From Actinoplanes derwentensis (lineage in GTDB: Bacteria; Actinomycetota; Actinomycetes; Mycobacteriales; Micromonosporaceae): a stretch of 64,000 nucleotides of DNA. Position numbers and translations under genes: made by a program. Below the pieces are notes generated by a model. The model did no database searches. It saw only the letters and a program-made list of their open reading frames with translations, and was not told the origin of the DNA. The stretch is taken from assembly GCF_900104725.1 (NCBI RefSeq), contig NZ_LT629758.1, positions 4,850,501-4,914,500 of the forward strand. Direction: 5' to 3'. Positions 8,715 to 16,294 of this stretch are shown here, piece after piece. Numbering within the stretch: position 1 is the stretch's first letter; each line of letters opens with the position of its first letter.

Positions 8715-10958
8715 ATGGCCGCCACCACATCCCACGAGGGCTGGCGAGGATTCCGCGGCACCGGATGGCGCGAGTCAGTCGATGTCAGCGCGTTCATCCA
8801 CGACAACGTCGAGCCGTACACCGGCGGGCCCGTGTTCCTCACCGGGCCGACGCACCGGACCGAGCGGATCTGGAACGGGCTGCAGCGCATGTTCACCGCG
8901 GAACGACGCCGTGGCATCTACGACGTGGACACCCACACCCCGTCCACGATCACGTCGCACGAACCCGGCTATCTCGACCGGGACCACGAGCTGATCGTCG
9001 GCCTGCAGACCAGCGCGCCGCTGCGCCGGGCGATCATGCCGAACGGTGGGCTGCGGATGGTCGAGGCGGGCCTGGCGGCGTACGGCTACCGCCTCGACCC
9101 CGCAGTTCACAAGATCTTCAGCGAGTACCGCAAAACCCACAACGACGGCGTCTTCGATGCCTATCCCGCGGATGTGAAGGCCGCCCGGCGGTCGCACATC
9201 ATCACCGGGCTGCCCGACGCGTACGGCCGTGGCCGGATAATCGGCGACTACCGGCGGGTCGCGCTGTACGGCGTGGACCGGCTCGTCAGCGAACGACAGG
9301 CCCGCAAGGCCGCCCTGGACGACCGGCTCTCCACCGACGCGGTGATCCGCGACCGGGAGGAACTCGCCGAGCAGATCCGCGCCCTGCAGGAGCTGCGGTT
9401 CATGGCGGACCGGTACGGCCATGACATCTCCCGGCCGGCCACGACCGGCCGCGAGGCGATCCAGTGGCTCTATTTCGCCTATCTGGCCGCCACCAAGGAA
9501 CAGAACGGTGCGGCCATGTCGCTCGGGCGTACGGCGAGTTTCGTCGACGTCTTCCTGCAGCGCGACATCGCCGAAGGCACTCTTACCGAACAGCGGGCAC
9601 AGGAGCTGATCGACGACTTCGTCATCAAGCTGCGGATCATCCGGTTCCTGCGCACCCCCGAGTACGACCAGTTGTTCTCCGGCGACCCGACCTGGGTGAC
9701 CGAGGCTCTCGGTGGCATCGGGGACGACGGCCGGCCGCTGGTCACCCGTACCAGCTTCCGGTACCTGCAGACCCTCTACAACCTCGGCCCCGCCCCGGAA
9801 CCGAACCTGACCGTGCTCTGGTCGCCCGCTCTGCCTGACGGGTTCAAACGGTTCTGCGCCCAGGTGTCGATCGACACCAGCGCCATCCAGTACGAGAACG
9901 ACGATCTGATCCGGCCCGCCTACAGCGACGACACCGCGATCGCCTGCTGCGTGTCGGCCATGCGGGTCGGCAAGGACATGCAGTTCTTCGGCGCCCGCGC
10001 CAACCTGGCCAAGGCGCTGCTGTACGCGATCAACGGCGGCCGCGACGAGATGACCGGCGACCAGGTCGCCCCGGCCACCGCGCCGATCACCGACGACATC
10101 CTCGACTACGAGACCGTGTTCGCCGCGTACGACCGCACGCTCGACTGGCTCGCCGAGACCTACGTCGACGCGCTCAACGTCATCCACCACATGCACGACA
10201 AGTACGCGTACGAGCGCCTCCAGATGGCGCTTCACGATTACCCCGTGCACCGCTTCATGGCCACCGGCATCGCCGGTCTTTCGGTCGCCGCGGACAGCCT
10301 CGCCGCGATCCGGCACGCCCAGGTGAAGGTGCTGCGCGACGACAACGGGCTGGCTGTCGACTACGCCGTCGACGGTGACTTCCCGGCTTTCGGCAACAAC
10401 GACGACCGGGTCGACGCGATCGCCGTGGATCTCGTCGAACGGTTCATGGACAAGATCCGCCGGCAGCCCACCTACCGCGACGCCGAGCCCAGTCTGTCCG
10501 TACTCACCATCACCTCGAACGTGGTGTACGGCACGCACACCGGCAACACGCCGGACGGCCGGCGGGCCGGTGAGCCGTTCGCACCCGGCGCCAACCCGAT
10601 GAACGGCCGGGACTCCCACGGCATGGTCGCCGCCGCCCTGTCGGTCGCCAAGCTGCCGTACCGGTCGGCCCGCGACGGCATCTCGCTGACCATCACCGCC
10701 ACTCCCGACGGTCTCGGGCACACCCGCACCGAACGGATCGGTAACCTGGCCGGCGTCCTCGACGGCTACACCGACGCCGGTGGCTTCCACATGAACGTCA
10801 ACGTCCTCGACCGGGCCACTCTCGAGGACGCCATGGCCCACCCGGAGAAGTACCCGCACCTCACCATCCGCGTGTCCGGATACGCGGTGAACTTCGTCAG
10901 ACTCACCGCCGAACAACAGCGTGACGTTCTCTCCCGTACCTTCCACGGATCACTGTGA
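8715..10958 (+). CDS. pflB: Formate C-acetyltransferase (pyruvate formate-lyase)
   Basis: A 747-residue glycyl-radical enzyme converting pyruvate + CoA to acetyl-CoA + formate without oxygen. Both catalytic signatures are intact: adjacent cysteines C411-C412 in [23 protein letters not shown], and the radical glycine G722 in RVSGYAVNF near the C-terminus. Family features such as [41 protein letters not shown] and [33 protein letters not shown] are present. The ATG is preceded by AAGGAGG. The activating radical-SAM enzyme (PflA) is not encoded in this window. Location in the DosR-like island suggests hypoxic use. Confidence 0.95.
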   Translation: MAATTSHEGWRGFRGTGWRESVDVSAFIHDNVEPYTGGPVFLTGPTHRTERIWNGLQRMFTAERRRGIYDVDTHTPSTITSHEPGYLDRDHELIVGLQTSAPLRRAIMPNGGLRMVEAGLAAYGYRLDPAVHKIFSEYRKTHNDGVFDAYPADVKAARRSHIITGLPDAYGRGRIIGDYRRVALYGVDRLVSERQARKAALDDRLSTDAVIRDREELAEQIRALQELRFMADRYGHDISRPATTGREAIQWLYFAYLAATKEQNGAAMSLGRTASFVDVFLQRDIAEGTLTEQRAQELIDDFVIKLRIIRFLRTPEYDQLFSGDPTWVTEALGGIGDDGRPLVTRTSFRYLQTLYNLGPAPEPNLTVLWSPALPDGFKRFCAQVSIDTSAIQYENDDLIRPAYSDDTAIACCVSAMRVGKDMQFFGARANLAKALLYAINGGRDEMTGDQVAPATAPITDDILDYETVFAAYDRTLDWLAETYVDALNVIHHMHDKYAYERLQMALHDYPVHRFMATGIAGLSVAADSLAAIRHAQVKVLRDDNGLAVDYAVDGDFPAFGNNDDRVDAIAVDLVERFMDKIRRQPTYRDAEPSLSVLTITSNVVYGTHTGNTPDGRRAGEPFAPGANPMNGRDSHGMVAAALSVAKLPYRSARDGISLTITATPDGLGHTRTERIGNLAGVLDGYTDAGGFHMNVNVLDRATLEDAMAHPEKYPHLTIRVSGYAVNFVRLTAEQQRDVLSRTFHGSL

Positions 10959-10992
10959 TGACCAGCCCCGGCCACACGCGCGGTCAGGTCCG

Positions 10993-11166
10993 GTGACGAC
11001 GCTGGTACTGGCACCGGTGGAGGTGGCGTTGACCGTGATCGCCGCGGTCGACCTGTCACGCCGCCCGGCCGGGCGGATTCGCGGCCCGAAAGCAGTGTGG
11101 TGGCCCACCCTGTTCGTACAGCCGCTCGGACCGGTGCTGTATCGGGGATGGGGACGCCGAACCTGA
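10993..11166 (+). CDS. Small PLDc_N-type membrane protein
   Basis: A 57-residue peptide with two hydrophobic segments separated by a basic loop: VLAPVEVALTVIAAVDLSRRPAGRIRGPKAVWWPTLFVQPLGPVLY. This resembles the phospholipase D N-terminal (PLDc_N) small-membrane-protein family, which typically shows DL..RP..R..G.KA.W...L...P.GP..Y. It starts at GTG 10993, 34 bp after the PFL stop, and may be cotranscribed with it. No catalytic motif is present and its role is unknown. The ribosome-binding site is weak, so the gene itself is moderately certain. Confidence 0.55.
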   Translation: MTTLVLAPVEVALTVIAAVDLSRRPAGRIRGPKAVWWPTLFVQPLGPVLYRGWGRRT

Positions 11167-11185
11167 GGTACCCCGGGCTTGGAGC

Positions 11186-11200
11186 AGGACTTTCGGCATC
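11186..11200 (+). promoter_or_regulatory. Weak DosR/DevR-like box upstream of the first UspA gene
   Basis: AGGAC-TTTC-GGCAT-C keeps the left arm and core of the island motif but the right arm is degraded. It ends 77 bp before the UspA start. Confidence 0.3.
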
Positions 11201-11277
11201 ACCGGGCATGACCTGTTGCTCTGCCGATTCATATCGATACGAATCACGATGAAGGGAGAGATGGAGAAGGAGGAGCC

Positions 11278-12159
11278 ATGCGAACTCCCACCATCGTCGT
11301 CGCCACCGACGGCGCCGCAACAGGCGAAGCGACAGTGCAGTGGGCGGCCCGCGAGGCCGCACGCCTGGACATGAGTCTTCGTGTCGTGCACGTGCTGGAC
11401 TGGGACTGGAACACCGCCCGCTATCAGTTCGACGACGGCAGCTTCGAGATGGCCCGCAGCCTCGCCGAGAAGGTGACGGCAGCGGCGGCAGCGACTGCCC
11501 GTGCGGCGGCGCCGCTGGTCGAGGTCACGGAAGTGACCCTGATCGGCAATCCGGCCGCACGGCTGCTCGACGCGGCCGAGGCAGCGGAGTTGCTGGTTTT
11601 CGGCAGCCGAGGACACGGCGGCTTCGCCGGGCTGCTGCTCGGCGGGGTCAGTCAACGGCTCGCCACTCACGCCCCGTGCCCGGTGGTCGTCGTGCGAGGA
11701 CGCGCCGACACCGCCGAAGGACCGGTGGCCGTCGGCGTCGACGACTCGGACACGAGCGACCACGTGGTGTCCACGGCGTTCGCCGCCGCAGACAGGCGCG
11801 GCACCGGCCTGGTCGCGGTCCGCACCTATCTGCCGGCCGTTCCGCTGTACTACGGCTATACCGTTCCGGCGGCCACGATCGCCACCCCGGAGCAGGACAC
11901 CGCCGAACGTGCCCGCCTGGAGGAACAACTCGCGCCGTGGCGGGTCAAGTACCCGGACGTCGCGGTCGAGACCCTGGTGTCGCACGACAGCGCGGCCGGT
12001 GTGCTGGTCGGCGTCTCGCACGGCACACAGCTGGTGGTGGTCGGCAGTCGCGGCCACGGCGTGATCGTCGGCTCCATGCTCGGCTCGACCGGGCTGCAAC
12101 TGCTGCACCACGCCGACTGCCCCGTCTACGTGGACCGCCCACGCAAGGAACATCGGTGA
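11278..12159 (+). CDS. Universal stress protein, tandem UspA domains
   Basis: A 293-residue protein with two UspA domains. The first (about 1-145) has IVVATDG and the nucleotide-binding loop VFGSRGHGGFAGLLLGGVSQRL. The second (about 150-290) has VAVGVDDS and VVGSRGHGVIVGSMLGSTGLQL. The G-2x-G-9x-G-S/T ATP-binding pattern is present in both, so it is probably an ATP-binding type. The start has a strong AAGGAGGAG site. Tandem UspA proteins are typical members of mycobacterial DosR regulons. The IS element inserted 45 bp downstream of its stop separates it from the next UspA cluster. Confidence 0.92.
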   Translation: MRTPTIVVATDGAATGEATVQWAAREAARLDMSLRVVHVLDWDWNTARYQFDDGSFEMARSLAEKVTAAAAATARAAAPLVEVTEVTLIGNPAARLLDAAEAAELLVFGSRGHGGFAGLLLGGVSQRLATHAPCPVVVVRGRADTAEGPVAVGVDDSDTSDHVVSTAFAAADRRGTGLVAVRTYLPAVPLYYGYTVPAATIATPEQDTAERARLEEQLAPWRVKYPDVAVETLVSHDSAAGVLVGVSHGTQLVVVGSRGHGVIVGSMLGSTGLQLLHHADCPVYVDRPRKEHR

Positions 12160-12200
12160 CGGACTGGAACGCGCGTCCGGGCCCTGGCACCTGCCGCCGC

Positions 12201-12204
12201 CTAA
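12201..12204. repeat. Target-site duplication CTAA, left copy
   Basis: CTAA immediately outside the left inverted repeat, repeated at 13589-13592. It fits the YTAR target consensus of IS701-family elements. Confidence 0.85.
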
Positions 12205-12222
12205 TACTGCAACGGCGGGTCG
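12205..12222 (+). repeat. Left terminal inverted repeat of the IS
   Basis: TACTGCAACGGCGGGTCG, matching the inverted right end at 16 of 18 positions. Confidence 0.9.
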
Positions 12223-12231
12223 CCACTTCGT

Positions 12232-13583
12232 GTGGTTCTGAATCGTTTGCTGGGCGTGGTGACGGCTGAACAGGTAGGCGGCTGGGACGATGACCTCTGG
12301 GATTTCTTCCTGGGGTTTTCGCATTGGTTCAGCCGGGCGGATGTCCGGTGGCAGGCGTGGAAGTATCTGCGGGGGTTGATGGCGCCGATCGAGCGGCGTA
12401 GTGGCTGGAGTCTGGCCGAGCATGCCGGTGACGCGACGCCGGACAAGATGCAGGGTTTGCTGGTCAGCCGGTGTCTGGACCGGGACAAGCTGCGTGATGA
12501 GGTGCGGTCCGCGCTGGTGGCGGCGATCGGCGATGAGGCCGGGGTGCTGGTCGCTGACGAGACCGGCTTCATCAAGAAGGGAAGATCATCGGCCGGTGTT
12601 CAAAGGCAGTACACCGGAACGACCGGGAAGATCGACAACTGCCAGCTCGGGGTGTTCCTGACCTACCACACCCGGCATGGGCGGGCACACGTCGACCGGG
12701 AGTTGTACCTGCCGAAGTCCTGGACCGACGACCGGGACCGGTGCCGGCGTGCGCACATCGGCGACGACGTCCCGTTCGCCACCAAACCCGAGCAGGCCAG
12801 GTCCATGCTGGAACGTGCGGTCGACGCGAAGGTGCCGTTCGCCTGGTTCACCGGCGACGAGGCGTACGGCCAGAACCGGGCACTGCGCGAATGGTGTGAA
12901 CAGCAGGACATTCACTATGTGCTGGCCACCCGTAAGGATCATGAGGTCGCGTCCGGGCTGCACACCACCACCCGCGTCGACGCGTTGATCGGCAAGGTCC
13001 GGGCCGGGGCCTGGCGGCGGATGTCCTGCGGTGACGGCGCCCACGGCCCGCGTGTCTACGACTGGACGAGTGTCCCGATCCGCACCGAGTTCGAGCATGG
13101 CCGGCGTGGCTGGGTGCTGGCCCGGCGCAGCATCAGCAGCGGCGAACTGGCGTACTACGTGTGCTTCGGCCCGCGCGGCACCCGGCTGCGCAGGCTGGTG
13201 GCCACGGCGGGCGCGAGGTGGGCGGTCGAGGAATCGTTCCAGATCGCGAAGAACGAGGCCGGCATGGACCAGTACCAGTTCCGCCGCTACGACGCCTGGT
13301 ACGCCCACATCACCCTGTCCATGGCCGCCGCCGCGTTCCTGACCATCACCCGCGCCCGCGAAGCCGAAAAGGGGGCACCACCGGCGACCACGGCCAGGAC
13401 GGCCTGATCCCACTGACCGTCAAAGAGATCAGACACCTACTCGCCGTCCTGATCCTGACCGCGAAGAACACCACCAAGCATGCCTTGGCCTGGTCGAACT
13501 TCCGACGACGTTGCAACCACCGCGCCCGAACTGCCCACTACCGCAAACGACTCAGCACGCTCGGAAGCTACGAGCCGCCGTAG
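12232..13583 (+). CDS. IS701-family DDE transposase (needs a -1 frameshift)
   Basis: The DDE transposase spans two frames. Frame 1 (GTG 12232 to stop at 13407, 391 residues) carries the catalytic aspartates in VLVADETGFIKKG and WFTGDEAYGQN and the glutamate in RWAVEESFQIAKNEAG. The family's usual C-terminal tail (IPLTVKEIRHLLAVLIL ... NFRRRCNHRARTAHYRKRL) is encoded in the -1 frame, ending at 13583 just inside the right inverted repeat. The switch falls at A_AAG_GGG (13368-13374), a consensus X_XXY_YYZ slippery heptamer. The catalytic triad is intact either way. Programmed frameshifting, an inactivating one-base change or an assembly error are all possible. Confidence 0.85.
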
Positions 13584-13588
13584 CAGTA
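13571..13588 (-). repeat. Right terminal inverted repeat of the IS
   Basis: Reads TACTGCTACGGCGGCTCG on the minus strand. It overlaps the end of the transposase frame. Confidence 0.9.
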
Positions 13589-13592
13589 CTAA
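13589..13592. repeat. Target-site duplication CTAA, right copy
   Basis: Second copy of the CTAA flanking the IS. Confidence 0.85.
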
Positions 13593-13685
13593 GCCGCCAA
13601 GCGGCATAGGCGGCGGCAGCATGCTGCCGGGGCACCGGAGCGGGCCCGCCTGCAGCAGATCCCCCACAGCACGGCCCCAGCTACG

Positions 13686-13917
13686 TCATCGCCCTACTTT
13701 CTGGACCATGAGCAGGAGTTCATCACTCCCAGCCGTCGGCCCGAGCAGATGCGCCACGCGCCGGACAGCGTCGCTTGCCGCCACCACCACGGTGTCCTGC
13801 TGTCGTGGCGGCATCCAGATCCCCGGCGACCCGCAATTGCAGCGTGCGGTCATCGCGGCTGATGATCACCTGCAGGCGCCGTCTGGCACCGTCCAGCCGG
13901 TGACAGACCCTGATCAG
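13686..13917 (-). pseudogene. Possible decayed reading frame downstream of UspA
   Basis: The 330-bp gap between the IS and the UspA gene has no intact gene. On the minus strand, coding-like peptide LQVIISRDDRTLQLRVAGDL is followed, after a frame change near 13805, by DTVVVAASDAVRRVAHLLGP and ends at a stop at 13686-13688. No good start codon or ribosome site is present. It looks like the remnant of a short gene once following the UspA gene, but the family is not recognised and chance is possible. Confidence 0.25.
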
Positions 13918-13921
13918 GGCG

Positions 13922-14854
13922 CTACCTCAGATGCCTTTCCCGGGCCACCAGCAGCGGAGCACCACCGGTCGAATCGCCGCGACCGCGGCCGCGATCCGAC
14001 GTCCGGGATCGCGCAACAGCCGGGACGAGAAGGACCGGGCAGAGCCGACGTCCGGTGGACGTGACGCCACCGGACCGATACAGGGCCTCGACCGCCCAGC
14101 CCTTGTGGCCCATGCCGGCCACGAGCAGGCGGCCCCGCCAGGCTGCCCGCTCCACGGTATAGGCGATCTCGGCCTCACTGATGAGCAGTCGAGTGACCGG
14201 GACGCTCGGCCGTATGGAGCCGCACGCGTTCAGCGCCGCGTCCAGCAGGTTTTCGCCCGCGGTCCGGTCGGCGTCGCGGCCGGCCGGACCGTGTTCAGGC
14301 TTCCATACGTGCACCGCAGTCAATGTTCCGCCCGTGTACGCCGCCGCTTCATAGGCTCGTGCCAGGGTCGTTCCGGGTCCACCGGACACGGCGACGATCA
14401 CCGGCCCCCGGGAGGGAACGCGCCCTCGGCTGACCAGCAGTGGGCAGGCGCTGTGGTGAGCCAGATAGGCAGCGGTCGACCCCCATCCGTGGTGGGCCGA
14501 CGTATCGTCGCGGTGCCCGACCACCAGCAGGGATGCCCGAGCGGACCATCTCAGCAGCGCTTCGGCCGCGCCCTCGTCCATCAACGCGGGCACGACCGTC
14601 AAGTGCGGTTCGGTGTGCCGCGCCCGGCGGGCGGCGAGGTCGAGAAGCCGCACGCCCTCGGTCCGGCCCGATACGGTCACCCGGGACTTCGGGGCCTCGA
14701 AGTGCCGGCCCGGCCAGGCGTGCGCGACCACCAGCGGCACGCGGCGGTGCGCGGCTTCGGCGGCGGCAAGATCGACGGCATGCAGTGCGGCGGACGTGCC
14801 GTCGACGCCGACCACCACGGGCAGCTTCTCCTGAACCGGCACGATGCTGTTCAT
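13922..14854 (-). CDS. Universal stress protein, tandem UspA domains
   Basis: A 310-residue two-domain UspA protein. Domain 1 has VVVGVDGTSAALHAVDLAAAEA and SLLVVGHRDDTSAHHGWGSTAAYLAHHS. Domain 2 has VIVAVSGGPGTTLARAYEAAA and LLVAGMGHKGWAVEALYRSGGVTSTGRRLCPVLLVP. The glycine loops are less canonical than in the 11278 gene (GHRDDTSAHHGWGS). The C-terminus ends in a basic tail. The ATG at 14854 overlaps the stop of the small membrane-protein gene as ATGA, so translation is probably coupled. It is the third gene of a leftward UspA - membrane peptide - UspA operon. Confidence 0.88.
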   Translation of the reverse strand: MNSIVPVQEKLPVVVGVDGTSAALHAVDLAAAEAAHRRVPLVVAHAWPGRHFEAPKSRVTVSGRTEGVRLLDLAARRARHTEPHLTVVPALMDEGAAEALLRWSARASLLVVGHRDDTSAHHGWGSTAAYLAHHSACPLLVSRGRVPSRGPVIVAVSGGPGTTLARAYEAAAYTGGTLTAVHVWKPEHGPAGRDADRTAGENLLDAALNACGSIRPSVPVTRLLISEAEIAYTVERAAWRGRLLVAGMGHKGWAVEALYRSGGVTSTGRRLCPVLLVPAVARSRTSDRGRGRGDSTGGAPLLVARERHLR

Positions 14855-15150
14855 AGTCGAACGCTAAACCGCCCGGAACTCGCCACAGCACTGCCGACCG
14901 GCAGTACCCGGCAGTCCGGTAGCCCCGTGGCACTCGTCGACGCTGCCCCGCTCCGGGTCGCCGAGCCGGTGGCCCGTACCCGGTCGGGCCCGACGCCGCC
15001 GCAGCGGCGTATCGCCGCGCTCGGCCGGATGCTCGACCTGACGGCTGTCGCGGGCGGACGGCGCCGGCCGTGGGCGACCAGACGCAGAGCGAGGGCGCCG
15101 ACCAACCGCATGGCCAGCAGAACCACGACGATCACGAGAAGCGCTTTCAT
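14851..15150 (-). CDS. Small single-pass membrane protein between two UspA genes
   Basis: A 99-residue protein beginning MKALLVIVVVLLAMRLVGAL, one hydrophobic helix (about 3-25), then a basic, Arg/Ser-rich cytosolic tail (LVAHGRRRPPATAVRSS ...). ATG at 15150 is preceded by GGAG. Its stop overlaps the next UspA start as ATGA, which supports it being real despite no recognised family. A longer same-frame ORF reaching 15537 runs antisense into the upstream UspA gene and is rejected. A membrane tether for the flanking UspA proteins is only a guess from coupling. Confidence 0.6.
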   Translation of the reverse strand: MKALLVIVVVLLAMRLVGALALRLVAHGRRRPPATAVRSSIRPSAAIRRCGGVGPDRVRATGSATRSGAASTSATGLPDCRVLPVGSAVASSGRFSVRL

Positions 15151-15188
15151 GGCCGGCTCCGGTTTCGGTGGGGAGAAACGTACGGCGG

Positions 15189-16118
15189 TCAGCCGACCTG
15201 GAACACCGGGCAGTGGGCGCGATGCGGCAGTACATGGCTGGCTGCCGTCAGCAGAGGTCCGGGAACAGCCCCATGTCCGTGCCGGGCGATCACCACTGCG
15301 GCTGCTTTGTCGGACGCCTCGATCAGCGCCGTGACCGGATCCCCGGAGATGATCTTGTGATGGACCGGTACCGCCGAGCGCGGGTCGAGGCGGTGGGCCA
15401 GGTTCGTGCCGTCGCCGGCGAGATGCAGAATGGTGACGTCGCAACCGCGGACCTGTGCCTCGGCAAGGGCGTATTCCACAGCGGCCCGAGACGGCGCGGA
15501 GCCGTCGACGGCCACCACGACCGGGCGGCTGCCCCATTCGGGACCGACCGGCCAGCCGGGCATTCGTACGACCAGGACCGGACCGGAGTGTTGTCGCCCG
15601 ACCCGGTCGGCGACGCTGCGGCCGAAGGCGGTCGCCGTGGCACCGTGGCGGTGACCGACCACGAGCAGGGCGGCGTCCCCGGCTTCGGTGAGCAGTTGCT
15701 GCGCCGGGTCGGACCCGACGAGAAGCCGGCCGGTCACGGGAGTACCGGGGTTGCTGGCGCGCACGCGGTCGGTGAGCCGGCGTAGCAACCGCTCTCCGGC
15801 ATCGTCCTTCCCGCTGCGCTGGACATGGACGATGCGCAGGGCCCAGCCGTGCAGTTCGGCTTCGATCGCGGCGTGGTCGACGGCGATGTAGCTGATCGGG
15901 TCGTCGTCGACACCGACCACGATCACACCGGCGGCCGGCGGCCCCGTGGTCTCGGTATCGGGATACTCGGCGATGACCGGTACGGCCGTGTACGGGTCGG
16001 GGTAGCCGGCCGCCCCGAGGTAACGGTTGATCGCATCGCCGAAGCGGGTGGGTCGTCGCAGGTCGGCAGTGTGCCGGCGAGCTTCGGTTTCCGCCGTGGT
16101 CCTGTCGATGTCAGTCAT
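15189..16118 (-). CDS. Universal stress protein, tandem UspA domains
   Basis: A 309-residue protein with an N-terminal extension of about 55 residues before two UspA domains. Domain 1 (GVIVVGVDDDPISYIAVDHAAIEA) has the loop LLVVGHRHGATATAFGRSVADRV. Domain 2 (PVVVAVDGSAPSRAAVEYALAEA) has VVIARHGHGAVPGPLLTAASHVLPH. ATG at 16118 follows GGAGGTGCC, which decides the start over a longer frame from 16223. A DosR-like box lies 86 bp upstream. It is the first gene of the UspA - membrane peptide - UspA operon. Confidence 0.9.
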   Translation of the reverse strand: MTDIDRTTAETEARRHTADLRRPTRFGDAINRYLGAAGYPDPYTAVPVIAEYPDTETTGPPAAGVIVVGVDDDPISYIAVDHAAIEAELHGWALRIVHVQRSGKDDAGERLLRRLTDRVRASNPGTPVTGRLLVGSDPAQQLLTEAGDAALLVVGHRHGATATAFGRSVADRVGRQHSGPVLVVRMPGWPVGPEWGSRPVVVAVDGSAPSRAAVEYALAEAQVRGCDVTILHLAGDGTNLAHRLDPRSAVPVHHKIISGDPVTALIEASDKAAAVVIARHGHGAVPGPLLTAASHVLPHRAHCPVFQVG

Positions 16119-16203
16119 GACGGCACCTCCGAGCAATACCTGGACGCCGGTGGGACCACCGGTGCTTGTATCTCCAGTGCACGCCGACGGCGGCCCGGAC
16201 GGC

Positions 16204-16218
16204 AGGGCCGTCGGGCCC
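16204..16218 (-). promoter_or_regulatory. DosR/DevR-like box upstream of the UspA operon
   Basis: Reads GGGCC-CGAC-GGCCC-T on the minus strand, a perfect 5-4-5 inverted repeat. A GGGAC half-site begins 22 bp further upstream at 16227-16231. Confidence 0.6.
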
Positions 16219-16294
16219 GACAAGTCGGGACTTCGCCAGATTCACTGTCGGGTCGTATGCCCTGCCGGCCGCCTGCGAGTACCTCGTCGGCTCC

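Larger units (their letters stand above)
12205..13588 (+). mobile_element. Complete IS701-family insertion sequence, 1384 bp
   Basis: The ends are defined by 18-bp terminal inverted repeats (TACTGCAACGGCGGGTCG at the left; the right end reads TACTGCTACGGCGGCTCG on the other strand, 16/18 identical). Both ends are flanked by CTAA. Inside is one DDE transposase gene whose last 60 codons are in the -1 frame. The element lies between two UspA gene groups and interrupts no obvious gene. Intact ends and a clean target duplication suggest a recent insertion. Confidence 0.93.

Noticed and set aside
8775..10946. A 723-codon open frame antisense to the pyruvate formate-lyase gene
   Set aside because: It mirrors the third-position GC pattern of the PFL gene, has no family motif, and PFL has all catalytic residues.
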